Below are positions 11,507-22,510 of a DNA stretch of 64,000 nucleotides, piece by piece; the stretch's first letter is position 1; each line of letters starts with the position of its first letter. The notes beneath the pieces are model-generated. The model did not search any database. It was not told the origin of the DNA and saw nothing but the letters and a program-made list of their open reading frames with translations. The position numbers and the translations under genes were made by a program. The stretch is from Oscheius sp. JU75 (Eukaryota; Nematoda; Chromadorea; Rhabditida; Rhabditidae): positions 558,001 through 622,000 of the forward strand of contig JASJZC010000001.1 of NCBI GenBank assembly GCA_037178855.1, written 5' to 3'.

Positions 11507-12209
11507 ATGTTTCTGCTACTTTTCGTGCTCTACAATTGCGTCAATCTGCTTTCCACAGCTGCCAGTAGGTCTACTTGTTACTGTCTCTCTGTCTCTCTTA
11601 CACACTGTCAGTTTCCAGAGAAAGGCAAGATTGTCAAGACGAACCCCAGACGAGGAGAACATCATGGAAGCTTGAAGCCGAAGAACAAGCCTAAAAAGAC
11701 CATCCACGGTCCTTCTTTGCCCTCGGGAGTCACAAAAGCCGTCGGAGGAGCAAGAAAAGGCGTCAGGAAGAAAGAAACCAAGATGTCTCGAAAAGGCTAT
11801 CGAGGAGGTCAGAAGGGACATCAGGCCGAAGTTCAAGCCGCCAAAGAGACGAAACGGGCCAGTAATTGGACGAAGATGAGAGAACAGCAAGAGAAGTGCT
11901 CGGTGGACTGGAGCTGGAAGGAGAGGGAGCCGACAGAGATTGAGGAAAGCTGTGGAATTCCTCCGATTGCTGCTTTTGGACTGCCCCATGTCGACTTGTC
12001 CTTTGCCCGTCCTCAGCTGGCTCGTCGCTCTCGTCTCTTGAACGAGCGGCTGAGAAAGGACTGGAGATATCTCATTGTAATTTGTGTCCCTGTTCTTACT
12101 TTCCTATCTTCAGAACGACAAAGGCAACATGAACTTCCTGTCCGGACGCTATGGTGCTACGTTTCTGATGCCCGTCGGATGGCCGCCAAGCAATCCCTTC
12201 AAAAAGTGA
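11507..12209 (+). CDS. Secreted lysine/arginine-rich protein of unknown function
   Basis: Three exons keep phase: 11507-11564, 11619-12076 and 12114-12209, giving 203 aa. Exon 1 encodes a signal peptide (MFLLLFVLYNCVNLLSTAAS). The mature part is extremely basic to about residue 115 (KNKPKKTIH, GGARKGVRKKETKMSRKGYR), has two cysteines (EKCSVDW, ESCGIPP) and ends with a less charged tail (NFLSGRYGATFLMPVGWPP). Intron 1 is 54 nt and contains TCTCTGTC repeats; intron 2 is 37 nt with a TATCTTCAG acceptor. Reading straight through intron 2 would give a longer frame to 12334, but the spliced tail looks more protein-like. No family was recognised. A secreted, strongly cationic protein could bind acidic matrix or microbes; that is speculation. 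Confidence 0.7.
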
Positions 12210-12441
12210 AGGACAACATGAATGAAGTAGTCTTGAGAGAGGCAGATGCAGAAATCCTGGTCTTGGCCCTGATTTTGGGGCCCCCTATTGTACACTGTCC
12301 AAAGCACTTTTACATTTTTTTTTCTATTTTTTGAATTTATTGACTAGTTTTCTAATAATTAAAGTTCAATAGCTCGAGGTTCCCGATGAATTTTGAGGAA
12401 CTTGTAACGTAAAGACTCGCTGTCTCTCTGTCTCTTCGTCT

Positions 12442-13321
12442 CTATCTATAATCACCATCACTGGTCTCTTCCGTATTTCCTGTGCTTTTTGTCGTCGTCG
12501 AGGTTTTTTTGTTTTTCAGAAGAAACTTCTGGATCATGTAGGCAGCCAGTAGTAGACTGATAACCATTGTCACGAGGGATACGAGGATCTGAATTGTCGG
12601 AGGAAATGAGAATCGGAGTAGTATACTAAGCTCATTCGGTCTATATCGTATTCAAGAAACTTCTCGAGAAACCAGGGTAAGTTGTGGGTCAAAGAGAGAC
12701 TGGGAGGCATTAGGACAGAAAGACACAGAGACAGGGACCTACCCTAACAACCAAAAATCTGGACACCTTCCTATACCCTTTAAGTGTATTGTTCGAAAAC
12801 TTTGAACTTGGAAGCCGTAAAACCTTGATCACTCTCCAGGCGACAATTATCAAGGCCCATGTCACAAAAATAATAGCTACGATTGGATTCAGTATGAAGG
12901 GAAGAAGATCTCTTCAATAGGGAAAAGCGTAATCAGGTAGACGAATATACTTGATATAGACAGAATACAGCTCTGAGATAGCTGAAAAGATGGTCAGAAC
13001 TGCTGAAACTTTGGCCAGGAGAGGAATTATTTGAGAATCACTGAAACGCATGGTAACCGAAAAGTCTATCTCTGTCTCTCCATCCACTTACTCAAACAAC
13101 TTCAAAATCTTGTGTCGAAGCATTTGTGTTAGGAGTGGAGGGAAGAGACCCAAATTTGCGATCTTTGCCAAAGACTGAAGCATAGCGAACAATCCTGAAA
13201 CATTTGGCGAAACTCTGTAAGTTACCAACTGTCTGGAAATGCCTGTGACTGTACTGGATGGGCCTCTGGCTTGAGTCCACATCAAGAAATATACAAAAAA
13301 ATAGAACTGGATTGGGGGCAT
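12442..13321 (-). CDS. Small multi-pass membrane protein of unknown family
   Basis: Five exons in phase: 13092-13321, 12951-13040, 12743-12911, 12627-12659 and 12442-12588, giving 222 aa. The start at 13321 is the ATG just before a hydrophobic stretch (MPPIQFYFFVYFLMWTQARG). Further hydrophobic segments are SGLFAMLQSLAKIANLGLF, LLAKVSAVLTIFSAISELYS, FILNPIVAIIFVTWALIIVA and ILVSLVTMVISLLLAAYM, followed by a hydrophilic Lys/Thr-rich tail. That suggests a signal sequence plus four helices, or five. The small 33-nt fourth exon has a weak acceptor (CGAGAAG) and is the least certain part. It ends head-on with the secreted-protein gene, 230 bp away. Confidence 0.55.
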
Positions 13322-13798
13322 AATTTTTACGAGATGGAAGAATGGGTGAGTAATATTTGAGAACGATAGTGGTTTGTGAATAACAGAGACAGAGTTATTG
13401 CTTTTTATCTTTACTGACTTTAGACAGCTTGAATTCAAAGTTCAAATTCAACACAAAATTTTCTTGTGAATAAAGAAACAATAAAGTGCCTTTCGCTTCT
13501 GGCTCTCGCTGCCAATCATTTGCACGTCCAGCCCTATTTACAGTCCTTCCTGCCGATTGGAATAAGATGGAACCAGTGGTTCCGGCAAGACCAATTTGAG
13601 AGAGAGAGAGAGAGAGGAAAAAGAAGAGCGACAGTAACAGGATTGACCTTTAGGCAATAGAAAACAAGCGTAACACTGTCATTTATTCCCTGGCAACTTC
13701 AACTAGCATTAAGGTCACTCAAAACGTAAGGTTGGAAGCTGGAACAGTAGCCGACACTACGGAAGTTGTTGCAGTCATCTTCTTGCCTAAATTTACTC

Positions 13799-15719
13799 TC
13801 ATTCCAGAATCCCAATACTCAAAGTACATAAGAAAAGGTTCACGGCGGTGTTCCGAACAGACGGAAGGAAGAGCATGATGGCGATCGGGTCGACCAATTT
13901 CGGGATGGTGGTCAGGAGAGGCATCATGGTGGTCGTGGAGGTAAATGTGAAGTCTGGACTCCACCAGGGGAAGGTGAGCATGACAAGGAAGGGAGAGTTG
14001 GACATGAGGAGAGGGGTCAGGGTCTGTAAGAAGTTGTTTCTGTTTCTGTCTCTCTGTCTTGCTGTAACCTGGATCAGAACGAGGTAGAACATTCGGCGCT
14101 GCATATCTAGAGCAGTTTTGTTAGCGACTATCTTTGACGATTTCCGGATTTTTATGTACATCGAGATGGAGCAGAAGAGGTAGACAGGGACACTGCCGTA
14201 ATAGACAAAGACATGGTTCCAGAACGCTACCCAACCGATTTGGTTCTGAAAAGATTGTCAGAGAGGCCGAGAGACAGAGACAGAGAGACAGAGTCAGACA
14301 GTTACCCTCGGATGCAGAGCCAAGTAATCCAAGTTATGGGGAATCCCCGTCAGACCGGACACGTTGACAACCAGATTCCGCAAATCCTGAAGCTTTGATC
14401 TTTCTTTTTTTAGAATCCTGGTCACCTCATTCATAGTGTTATGCTCACAGAAGATAATCCCGCAGAGCAGAGATGTCAAGACGTGTGCCCCATAGCAGCT
14501 TAGAACGAGTACAGCTGCCCATTTGTTTGTCTTCAGGAAACGAAGGAACTTTTCCCTAGAAAGAATCTGTTTATGCTCGTCGAGAAATGGCGGCCTACTG
14601 GCAAATGACGAGATATCTATAGAGAAAGAGAGCTGCAATGATTCCGACCCAGGCTTGGTGTAGGGAACAGTAGATGAAGGATGCAAGGTAGCTGACGACG
14701 TCATCGGGAAGTGGAGTGTCAAAGGCCAAAACGATCCAGGTGCCGTCGAAGATTATGAAGTACTGAATTGGTGCATGAGATTATTCTTTTAGGATTCAGT
14801 TGTGAGTCAGAACACTTAGGATGTTTGAACCGTCTCTCGGTCTCTCTATCTCTTCGCCTCTCTGTCTTTCTGTCTCTCTGCCTCTACAGGGTGCGGCATA
14901 ATTACGGTGAATAACTTTTCATCAGTGAACAGGATCGTTATGTGCGCTCCGCGTCGGAACCGTCTCAGCAACTCGGTGGCTCGATCCTTTCTCTTTGCTT
15001 TGGCTGCTAGTGAGAGATAATGGCCCTTGATTTGCTTGTAACACTCCTTCTTCAACTTTTTTTCAACGATTCTATCCATCGAGCGTCCCGAAACTCCTAT
15101 GTCCTTCGCCATTTTGTGTACCGAACGGGCCGGGTTCTTTTGAAGACGATCGCGATATTGGCTGTCGTTACAGAAATTGGTCTTCCATGTCCACAACGAT
15201 CGGCCAGACCTCCCAGCTTCTTGAACCGTGCTAAAGTGGTGGAGACTAGCTTGCGAGACACGTTGAGCTGTCTGGAGATCTCGGACACTCGAATGCCATT
15301 TCGATGAAGGTTACGGTTTGGTCATGCTAAAAACTGAGACATGTTTGGTGTTAAATATCAGAGAACATAAATGACTATTGAGAGAAAAGCAGAAAAAACT
15401 AAAATGGATTTGTAAATTCTCGAAAAATGAAATACCGCGCGCGCGCATGTTATTACCGTAATTATGCCGCACCCTGTATGTCTCCCTACCTCTCTCTGTC
15501 TATACCTCTCTTGTCTCTCTGTCTCTCTGAACTCACCGGCGGTGCCAGAATCAAATCTATAGCAAATACTGCCTCAAACGAAGCCAGTAGAACCAGTGCC
15601 CATTTGAAGCTCCCAATGTTCGTTGTCTGACGATAGGCGACAATGATAAAGATGAGGAAGCAGTTGAAGATAAAGCCCAAAGCAGCGGTCAAGGTCGTTA
15701 TGTTGACTTCGAATGTCAT
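13799..15719 (-). CDS. Seven-transmembrane chemoreceptor (nematode Str/Srj-like superfamily)
   Basis: Five exons with perfect phase: 15537-15719, 14599-14762, 14306-14555, 14069-14245 and 13799-14023, giving 332 aa, the usual length for nematode chemoreceptors. Helix 1 is LTAALGFIFNCFLIFIIVAY; helix 2 follows the characteristic GSFKWALVLLASFEAVFAID and ends before LAPP. A later segment has ASFIYCSLHQAWVG and LFLYRYLVICQ, the position where related receptors have HF.YRY. The last exon (TLTPLLMSNSPFLVMLTFPW ... LVDPIAIMLFLPSVRNT) matches the family's helix 6-7 plus the D/P-rich end motif. Such receptors sit in sensory cilia and signal through G proteins; the ligand is unknown. Intron 1 (about 770 bp) holds a Tc1/mariner deletion element; the other introns are 43-60 nt. 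The ORF is intact. Confidence 0.9.
14887..15476 (-). mobile_element. Internally deleted Tc1/mariner-superfamily element inside the chemoreceptor intron
   Basis: A 590-bp unit bounded by perfect 22-nt inverted terminal repeats starting CAGGGTGCGGCATAATTACG and flanked by TA on both sides (14885-14886 and 15477-15478), the target duplication expected for this superfamily. The minus strand encodes the helix-turn-helix part of a transposase (SEISRQLNVSRKLVSTTLAR, then KNPARSVHKMAKDIGVSGRS) up to ITILFTDEKLFTV, which carries the first catalytic Asp of the DDE triad, and then runs directly into the terminal repeat. The rest of the catalytic domain is missing and a frameshift separates the two helix-turn-helix parts, so it is non-autonomous. 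Confidence 0.9.
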
Positions 15720-16098
15720 GTCTGCAAGACGAGCCACATTTACAGAAGAAAATGAGGAGAATGAAAGTATCCGAATCAGGACAAGCGTGAGAAACGAATA
15801 ATTGTTTATCAGGCAGCGGACAGACCAGGAAGGGAGGAGTAATCTCGAAGATCGAGAGGTGTCTACTCTACAGTAAAGTGATTTCACTTAATCCCCTTGT
15901 TTTTCAAAACAATGGATCTCGTTGGCCTATGACACAGAGAAACGGTGTTGAATTGGAAAAGAGCAAGGATATAGTGAAAGGACTGACTAAGGGTGACCTA
16001 GGTGAACCTGAACACCGAGAAAGCAGAAATGGGAGTAGACAGTGACGCGGAGGATCTGTCACTGTCACCGGATGACTTTGGAGCTATTCATTTTGATC

Positions 16099-16293
16099 TC
16101 ATTTTCTACAATAATTTTTCATTCCATTGCAGAAAGAAAAAGTGTTGTAGTCGTTGTTCTGAGAGCATTCTGTAATAGCAATAATGTCGGACTTTCCAGT
16201 ACGGCGGAAGGGATCACAGCTGACGACCCATTCACCAGTTCTCAGCTCGGCGGAGGAAACCAAAATATACTTCTGGAGAGAGAGACTGAACTT
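16099..16293 (-). CDS. Orphan C-terminal exon of a cysteine-containing protein
   Basis: After a CATTTCCAG acceptor, 65 codons read openly to a TGA: LVSSAELRTGEWVVSCDPFR, DIIAITECSQNNDYN and FCNGMKNYCRK. Four cysteines and balanced composition suggest a secreted or extracellular domain. No upstream exon was found before the mariner remnant that begins 48 bp upstream at 16341, so the 5' part may be lost, displaced by that insertion or simply unrecognised. No family was recognised. Confidence 0.4.
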   Translation of the reverse strand, partial: KFSLSLQKYILVSSAELRTGEWVVSCDPFRRTGKSDIIAITECSQNNDYNTFSFCNGMKNYCRK

Positions 16294-16340
16294 CTGGAAA
16301 TGAGAAGAGTCAAGAAGAAGAGATCATGTTTGAAGAAATA

Positions 16341-17441
16341 TTGGGTTGGCAGCTAAGTCTTTTCGCTTTTTCAATGCAAAAATTGATTGACTTCCAAACA
16401 ACTTTTTCATTCGTTGTAATCACCATTATGATGTACCACGTCTGCCCATGTCACGGGTAGCTTATGGATGCACGCGCGTAGAACACCTTGGGTTACGACG
16501 CGAAGAAGTTGACCAGGTTTTGAGTACGCCGTCGGAATCGAACTGTTGTCCTCCAATCTCGTTGTTTACAGTCCGGAATAGATAATAGTCGGAAGGGGCA
16601 AGGTCCGAGCTATAAAGAAGATGGGGTAAAATCTCCCAACCCAGGTCGTGGATCTTGGAGCGAGTGAGTTTTGCAACATGGGCGCGCGTTGTCCATCTGC
16701 AGGAGGACCTTCGACTTCAGCGGCCGTTTCTGACGAAGTGCAACGGTAACCTTTTCAAGTTGCTGGCTGTATATGGCGGCCGTAAGGGTAGTTCCAGCAT
16801 CCAGCAGTTCCCAGTGCACCACTCCTTCGATATCCCAGAAAACACAGAGCATAGTCTATTTTTGATGGGTGTCGGCTTTCACATCAGAACTTGGTGTCTG
16901 CCCTGGACCCCACTCATTGACGCTTCCTTCGGAAGTTTACGTACATTATCCACTTCTCATCCCCCGTCACCAGGCGTAGAAAAAAGAATTTCCTCTCATA
17001 CCTGGACAGGAGAACGGACATGCGCTGCCACTTCTGGTCGTCACTGTAGTCATGCGGCAACCATGTGCCGTTTCTTCGTAAATCTGTTTTGCTTCAAATG
17101 ATGTTTCACTGCGACATGACTGACAGACAATGTCTCTGCTAATTCACGGGCAGTCTGCCCATTATTCTCGTTCACGAGCTGCAGCAGCTTCCATTCATCG
17201 AAACTTGTTGATCGACCTGATCTTGGCTCATCTTCGACGCTTTGTCCCTAGATCGAAAGCGATAGAAGCACAACTGGCATACTCTCGTAGACGTCGTCCC
17301 TTGGCCATAAACATCGTTGATATTAGCCGCCGTTTGGACTCCATTCGTACCTTTGAGGAATTCATTTAACATGACATGTCGCAGATGGTAGGGTGGCCCG
17401 TCATCAATAGTCCGGATCAAAGCGAACATAGGACTACGCAT
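16341..17441 (-). mobile_element. Decayed mariner transposon, 5' end truncated
   Basis: The minus strand carries mariner transposase remains in order: N-terminus (YHLRHVMLNEFLKGTNGVQT, AANINDVYGQG), the first catalytic Asp motif (LVTGDEKWIMY), VHWELLDAGTTLTAAIYS, the second Asp (LLQMDNARP) and the third Asp (SSDLAPSDYYLFRTV). Frameshifts and several stops break the frame. A mariner-type terminal repeat (TTGGGTTGGCAGCTAAGTCT) begins at 16341 right after TA. The matching repeat expected beyond 17441 is absent, so the transposase 5' end and one terminus are lost. Confidence 0.9.
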
Positions 17442-17558
17442 TTGTTACGCTTGATACGCAGGCTCTCTGTCTCTGTCCGACTACACTTCCCCTCTAGTCC
17501 TTTTCTGTTTCAATTGTCCCTGTCTCTCTGTCAAATAAAAGCAAATTGAAAATAGAGA

Positions 17559-17564
17559 TTTATT
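17559..17564 (-). terminator. Poly(A) signal of the collagen gene
   Basis: AATAAA on the minus strand, about 55 nt downstream of the collagen stop codon. Confidence 0.6.
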
Positions 17565-17617
17565 GACTAGTCCTGTCTGTCCTCGGCGATCCAATCGTCG
17601 CGACAAGAGCTGCCCTT

Positions 17618-18907
17618 TTAGTGGGCGAAGCGAGAGACGAAGACAGCAGAGCGAGGAGGGCAAGGACAGTAAGCGGCATCGTTTCCGGGAAGACCAGGTC
17701 CTCCGGGCTGTCCAGGCTGTCCGTCTCCTCCAGGAGCTCCGGGGTTTCCGTTGGCGCCTGGGGGTCCCTGGGGTCCTGGGGCACCATCCTCGCCGTTCTT
17801 TCCAGCCTCTCCATCGGCTCCAGCCGGTCCAGCCTCTCCAGCGGGTCCAGCAGGTCCGGGCTGTCCCTTGCCCTTCTCGCCATCCTTTCCAGGGGCTCCG
17901 GGCTCTCCATCTGCTCCGGGCTGTCCAGGAGCTCCAGCATCTCCAGCCTCTCCGGCAGGGCCGGGCTGTCCGTCGTTTCCTGGAGCTCCAGCCTGTCCGG
18001 GCTGACCGTCGGGTCCGGCAGGTCCAGCAGGTCCATCGGGACCAGCAGGTCCGGGAGCGCCAGCAGGGCACTTGACGCAAGCAGTATCGGCAGGAGGACA
18101 GGTGATCGGGGCGTAGGTGGCAGTATTGTCCTCTCCGGGAGGTCCAGCGTTTCCAGGAGCTCCGGGCTGTCCAGGCTCTCCAGGGGGTCCGGGGGGACCG
18201 GGAGGACAGGTGGGCTTGGTAGGCTCGCACTGGCACCAAGCTGGAAGACCGCTGAAGTCCTGTCTCTTCTGACGGAAGATGCTGTTGAAGGGGTTGGTCT
18301 TGGGCTTGCTCGGGGGAGTTACAGTGATCTGGATGTCCATCATCTCAGTCCAGGCAGAGTCGGTCTCGACGCGGAAGACAGAGACACCATCAAGGACCTG
18401 AAAAAAAAAACTGATTTTAGACGGTTTAAAAAAGGTTTTCTTCGGTCTGGCATTCGAACCCCCGACCCTGAAATCAATAGACAAGAAACGAATTTACTGT
18501 CAGGCACCACATCACCGTATCAAAAGTGTGCAGGGCCGGTTCATCACCTAAGTTAAGTCCTGCTTTAGGGGTGCAAGACTTCATTTTTCAAACTTGGAAT
18601 GTGCTGCAAACTTATGGCAGCTCTACAACTTTGTAGAGCATGGTCAAGCGAAAAAATGCATTTAGAGCTCCAAAAAAGCCAGAGAAGAGATAGATTTGGG
18701 CGAGAAAGAAGATACTGTAGATGAAAGGCAAGTTTGAAATTGTCTAGAGCGAAAACCATAAGACTGTAGGCATGAAAAAGTATAACTCACCTCATCGTGA
18801 ACCTCATTGATGGTGTTGTAGAGCTGAGGGATGGTGATCAGACAGGCGACGATGGCCAGAGTGGAGCAGGCCGAAGCCACACCGACGATGAGCTTTTCCT
18901 CGAACAT
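17618..18907 (-). CDS. Cuticle collagen (nematode col family)
   Basis: Two exons in phase: 18791-18907 and 17618-18397, giving 298 aa. Residues 1-39 hold the cuticle-collagen N-terminal domain with a membrane-spanning signal ([20 protein letters not shown]). A basic cleavage motif IFRQKRQ follows, then cysteine cluster [11 protein letters not shown], a short Gly-X-Y block, the interruption [11 protein letters not shown], a long Gly-X-Y domain rich in Pro/Ala/Asp, and the C-terminal YCPCPPRS cysteines. The Cys-x-Cys ... Cys spacing matches the common group of Caenorhabditis cuticle collagens. The protein is expected to trimerise, be processed and be cross-linked in the extracellular cuticle. 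The 393-bp intron carries a tRNA-like repeat and an inverted-repeat module; such collagen introns are usually much shorter. Confidence 0.97.
18455..18530 (-). repeat. tRNA-like repeat in the collagen intron
   Basis: The minus strand has GATGTGGTGCCTGACAG (A-box-like) and GGTTCGAATGCC (B-box-like). The inverted-repeat module at 18602-18645 lies upstream in the same orientation. Confidence 0.5.
18602..18645 (-). repeat. TTCTACAAAGTTGTAGA-type inverted-repeat module
   Basis: Contains the near-perfect palindrome GCTCTACAACTTTGTAGAGC, in the collagen intron. Confidence 0.65.
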
Positions 18908-18940
18908 TGCTGTCCTGTTCTTTCTGGCAAAGACGGTCTC

Positions 18941-18947
18941 TTTTATA
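18941..18947 (-). promoter_or_regulatory. TATA box of the collagen gene
   Basis: The minus strand reads GGTATAAAAGAG with the TATAAAA 34-40 nt upstream of the collagen ATG, typical of cuticle collagen promoters. Confidence 0.65.
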
Positions 18948-19009
18948 CCAGACACACAGGGGGCGTGTTTGCCATCGAATTCCAAGGCGCCGGCTTTTCG
19001 AGGTCGTGA

Positions 19010-19994
19010 TCAATCTTTGTAGAGAAGAAAAGAGAAGAAGATGATGTCTGCCCTTCGGAAGTACTTTCATCCTGTCAGGACAGGTCAAACAACATGGAAA
19101 ACTGTAATAGAGCACCGAAGGGGCAGATATTCTGGTTTTCCGGTCCTCAAGCACTTTTCCATGAATTATACCAATTAGCGGGCGCTCATGGGAATGGAGG
19201 CTGGTTTTCGGAAAAGAGGAGAGGGGAAGAGGAATTGTGACTTCAGCTGAGAGACAAAGAGACAGAGAGACAGGAACCGCCCTTTCGTTTAACTTCACAT
19301 ATCGGCTTCGATGATACAGTATTTTTCCGATCTTCATTCAATTGACCCTTCATTCCTCTCCCAGTAAACAGTTTTTCAGACAGTTAGCAGAAAAACACTG
19401 AACATTACAGCTAGTCGTCCATTTTTTTACACACACCTCGTCGCACTTTCTCTGTCCTCGGCTTCAGAGAGATAGAGAGACGAGTTTGATACCGAAGAGG
19501 CGCCGAACGCTAACGACGAAGGACATCGGTCAAAAAAAGTGCCGCAAACATGCTTCCTGTGGCTTAGAGGGGCTACAGGTGGTCGCATTGGAATCATTAG
19601 AAGCGGAGGACAGAAGTCCCTTAACCGGATCTGTCAGTGGCAGTGAAAGATCGTTATCTACGGCCTTGGTAAAGAACAGAGAGTCAGCTGGAGACAGCTA
19701 AATGGGAATGGGAACTGGATGAGCCATGTCTCTGTCTCTCTATCTCTCTATCTATCTATCTCTCTGTCTCTCTGTCTCTCTATCTCTCTGTTTCTCTGTC
19801 ACTTTGTCCCTGCAAAAAACTGTCCACGAACACGTCAATCTAGACCCTTATCTGGAACATTGCCGATTGCGCAAAGTGGCCGCCTTCCAGTCAAAAGTGC
19901 AGCCTCTTTAGCCGCCTCCTTGCGGAAAAACTTGCATGTTCAACATCATAATAAGCCCCGTGTGGAACACGTTCCAGCCTTACGAAACGTTCAT
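19010..19994. other. No gene seen between collagen and receptor genes
   Basis: Simple TCTCTGTC/TATC repeats at 19725-19810 and chance ORFs. It probably holds the collagen upstream region and the receptor 3' UTR. Confidence 0.4.
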
Positions 19995-21926
19995 TTAGGC
20001 AATAATGTGGGGGGCGGACAGCATTATACAAAAGGTGGAGACGGTGATGAAGAGGGAGAAGAGGATGAGACAGGCTCGGTCCACCACCATGGCAGCGAAG
20101 CGCCAGTCCGTTTGGACACGTTCCTCACGTTCTTCTTTGGCTAGCTGACCACAAATCTGAAATAAAGCTGTCTTTGTCTCTGTCTCTATCTACCTGCTTC
20201 AGTTCCGTGTAAACAGCATGCAATAGCAGAATCTGTGCCTCATAGGCTGGATGGTGTGAAGGAAGATCCGATCTCAATGGATTCTTTGGTTCGGGTGGTG
20301 GTGGAGGCAGATTGTCCTTCCCTTCCCCATGTACAAACTTGTAACCAGGCCGAGACATACATAGTAGCCAGGGAAGCCATTCCAGAAGTACCCGCCGGAC
20401 CTGAACTCAATTATCGCTGTCCCTGTCTGCCTTTGAAGGACAGTGAGTGTAAAAACTTACTAGCGGACTCATTTCATGGGTGTCTGCTCCCCTAAAGTGA
20501 AGATTGAGGATGACGACAGTGAACACGACGGAAGCTGCTACCACCAGCATACAGCAGGAGAAGAAGACACCTGAAAGTAGACAGCGAGAAAGAGACATTG
20601 AGATATTAAGACAGAGTGGTAGAGAATGACAGAAGGACACAGGGACAGGAAGACAGGGTGGGAAAGAGGTCGAGAGACAAAAACACAGAGAGACAGAGAC
20701 TAACCTATCAAAGGCACAGCTTCCGAAGTCGGCGGTGTCATTTCCGAGACCATACTCAGGAAGAAGACTATAGCCAAGAGGATGGTTACTTCCAAAGTGA
20801 TCTTCTCCCCAGCATCCGGAGGCAATGTGAATCCCAGAACTGTCATAAGAGAGATCAGAAGAGACGGAATGATCAGGTTGAATCCGTAGTACAGAGTCCT
20901 TCTCCGGATATGCAAAAAGTACTTGACAGTCGGATACGGCTCTGGACAGCATTTGAAGTAGGTAGTCTGCCTGACTGCCGGAGAGTCGATTATGGTCCAT
21001 TCCCCATTGGTCACGTAGGTTGACAGGTCCATGGAATGACTCGAATTGGCCTCATCAATCTGTAGGTCAATGGCATTTCCATTGAATGTCCAGGATCCGA
21101 ATTTGAGCTCACACATCTGGTCATCGAATGGGAACCTGAACCGTTCTGTCTCTCAGTCTCTCAGTGCCTCAATCCCTGCCTCTCTGTTTGTCAGTATCTC
21201 CCTCTCTCTGTCTCTATGCATCTCGCAGTCACGGAAAACCCACCAGGTGACATCCAGCTGACAGACAAACTTCAAAACTCCCGGTGGGATCCATGTCACC
21301 TCGCCCCCATTGTAGACGACCAGATTACTTTTGAAGGTCGAGTCAAAGTCTTCAGCTGCACTGAAATTGGCAATACGTCTTTAAAACGAACATGTCGAAC
21401 CGATACCGATATTGACAGAGACTTACCTGTTGTACAGAAGAATGTCAGGCTTCCAAATGTGGTCACTGGAACCAGGAAAACGGATGTCCTTTATACCGCC
21501 GTAGAGTTCCGACTTCCATTTCAGTTTGTAGTCACTCCAGGTCTGAACATGGGGTACAAGAAAGTATGGTCATAGACTAACATAGCTGAGCCAGGCGTTG
21601 ACCGAAACCAGCTGATTCTTCTCGTCCACGTCTAGAATCTGCTGCAGGAACATTTTGATCTTGACGACCAGGGCAGTGCTGGCATTGGCCACTGGTCTCT
21701 CCAGTGGATTGTAGCCTTGCAGGAGGTCATTGAACAGTCGGGTCTCGGCCAGACTGCCGTGAACGGCGACTGGCAGAAGAGAGAGAAGCAGAAGCAGCGA
21801 CGTTGCGACAGCAGGAGGGGTGCGAGAGAGCAAACAAGCACTCACCTTAGCCCCCACTGTCCCGACAATGTTTGGGCTAATCGAGGTCTGGCAGGAGCCG
21901 AGAGATCTTTTTAATCGATCACACAA
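19995..21926 (-). CDS. Nicotinic acetylcholine receptor alpha-type subunit (Cys-loop ligand-gated channel)
   Basis: Seven exons join in phase: 21582-21769 or further upstream, 21427-21542, 21244-21360, 20705-21135, 20461-20570, 20194-20400 and 19995-20156. The extracellular domain has [17 protein letters not shown], the Cys-loop [15 protein letters not shown] (13 residues between cysteines) and the vicinal pair [10 protein letters not shown] that defines alpha subunits. TM1 is [22 protein letters not shown]2 follows GEK ([20 protein letters not shown]). TM3 is [20 protein letters not shown], then [14 protein letters not shown], a short cytoplasmic loop, and TM4 [17 protein letters not shown]. 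It resembles the alpha7-like ACR-16 group. A leucine-rich signal peptide ([17 protein letters not shown]) is in frame at about 21760-21810, but the open frame to 21926 has no ATG, so the initiator must lie in an unrecognised upstream exon. Confidence 0.93.
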
Positions 21927-21995
21927 AACGTACAGAACAGGACAACAGGGTAGAACTTGGCTATAGTTTTCTTCCTGAGATAGCCACAGTGACAG

Positions 21996-22510
21996 TCATT
22001 CACGATTTATTTTTATATCATATTCGACGTAGTAGTTCTGCCTCAAGAAGGCCTTGGTAATGTTTTTGGGCAAGATCAGTTTCCAGTCAGCGTTTAGGAT
22101 ATAGTGAGTGGTTCTGAAATAAGAAACTTTTCATAGGAAGACAGAGAGAGAGGCAGAAAAACTAAACTCACAGATATTCGCAGTCAATTTGCCACTTGAA
22201 TTTTATCAAGTTCCTGACCGGCTTTTCTAAAATGCTTAGAAGTACAGCTTGAATCCAAATGTAGTCTTTGCTCTTCTAAAATGCCGACATTTCTTCAACA
22301 CAATAAGTTCCACTGACCTTGACGTCAAATTTGCCACTAGGTTTCATCCATCTTGACTCCAACCTCAAAACATGGAGAAGTGAGGTAAGGAATCTCTTGC
22401 CTGATCTTGAAAAATGTCTTGTAAGCATCAGGTTTGTATAGGAACGAGAGAAGTACCAGTATCAGCAGGAGAGCCAGATTTACCAGTCATTCTCTGAAAT
22501 ATCCAAGCAT
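21996..22510 (-). pseudogene. Broken paralogue of the transmembrane-protein gene at 22667
   Basis: The minus strand encodes a hydrophobic segment (LVNLALLLILVLLSFLY), KTFFKIRQEIPYLTSPCFEV, then after a plausible 45-nt intron KSKDYIWIQAVLL and FKWQIDCEYL, and after a further short intron THYILNADWKLILPKN and QNYYVEYDIKINRE-stop. The last exon clearly matches THYTLDADWTLTLPDN and QKYYVECDLNHINRE of the plus-strand gene. A TGA precedes the hydrophobic segment and the frame shifts near VKMDET, so it looks decayed. It lies head-to-head with its paralogue. Confidence 0.6.

Noticed and set aside
17481-18556. Long open frames on both strands over the collagen gene
   Set aside because: They are shadow frames created by the Gly-X-Y codon repeat; only the frame with GPPGPPG and the cuticle-collagen N-terminus is real.
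21770-21848. Intron upstream of the receptor's VAVHG sequence with a GTGAGT donor
   Set aside because: The donor at 21845 leaves no exon frame that joins in phase to the acceptor at 21770, and the intron would remove the signal peptide.
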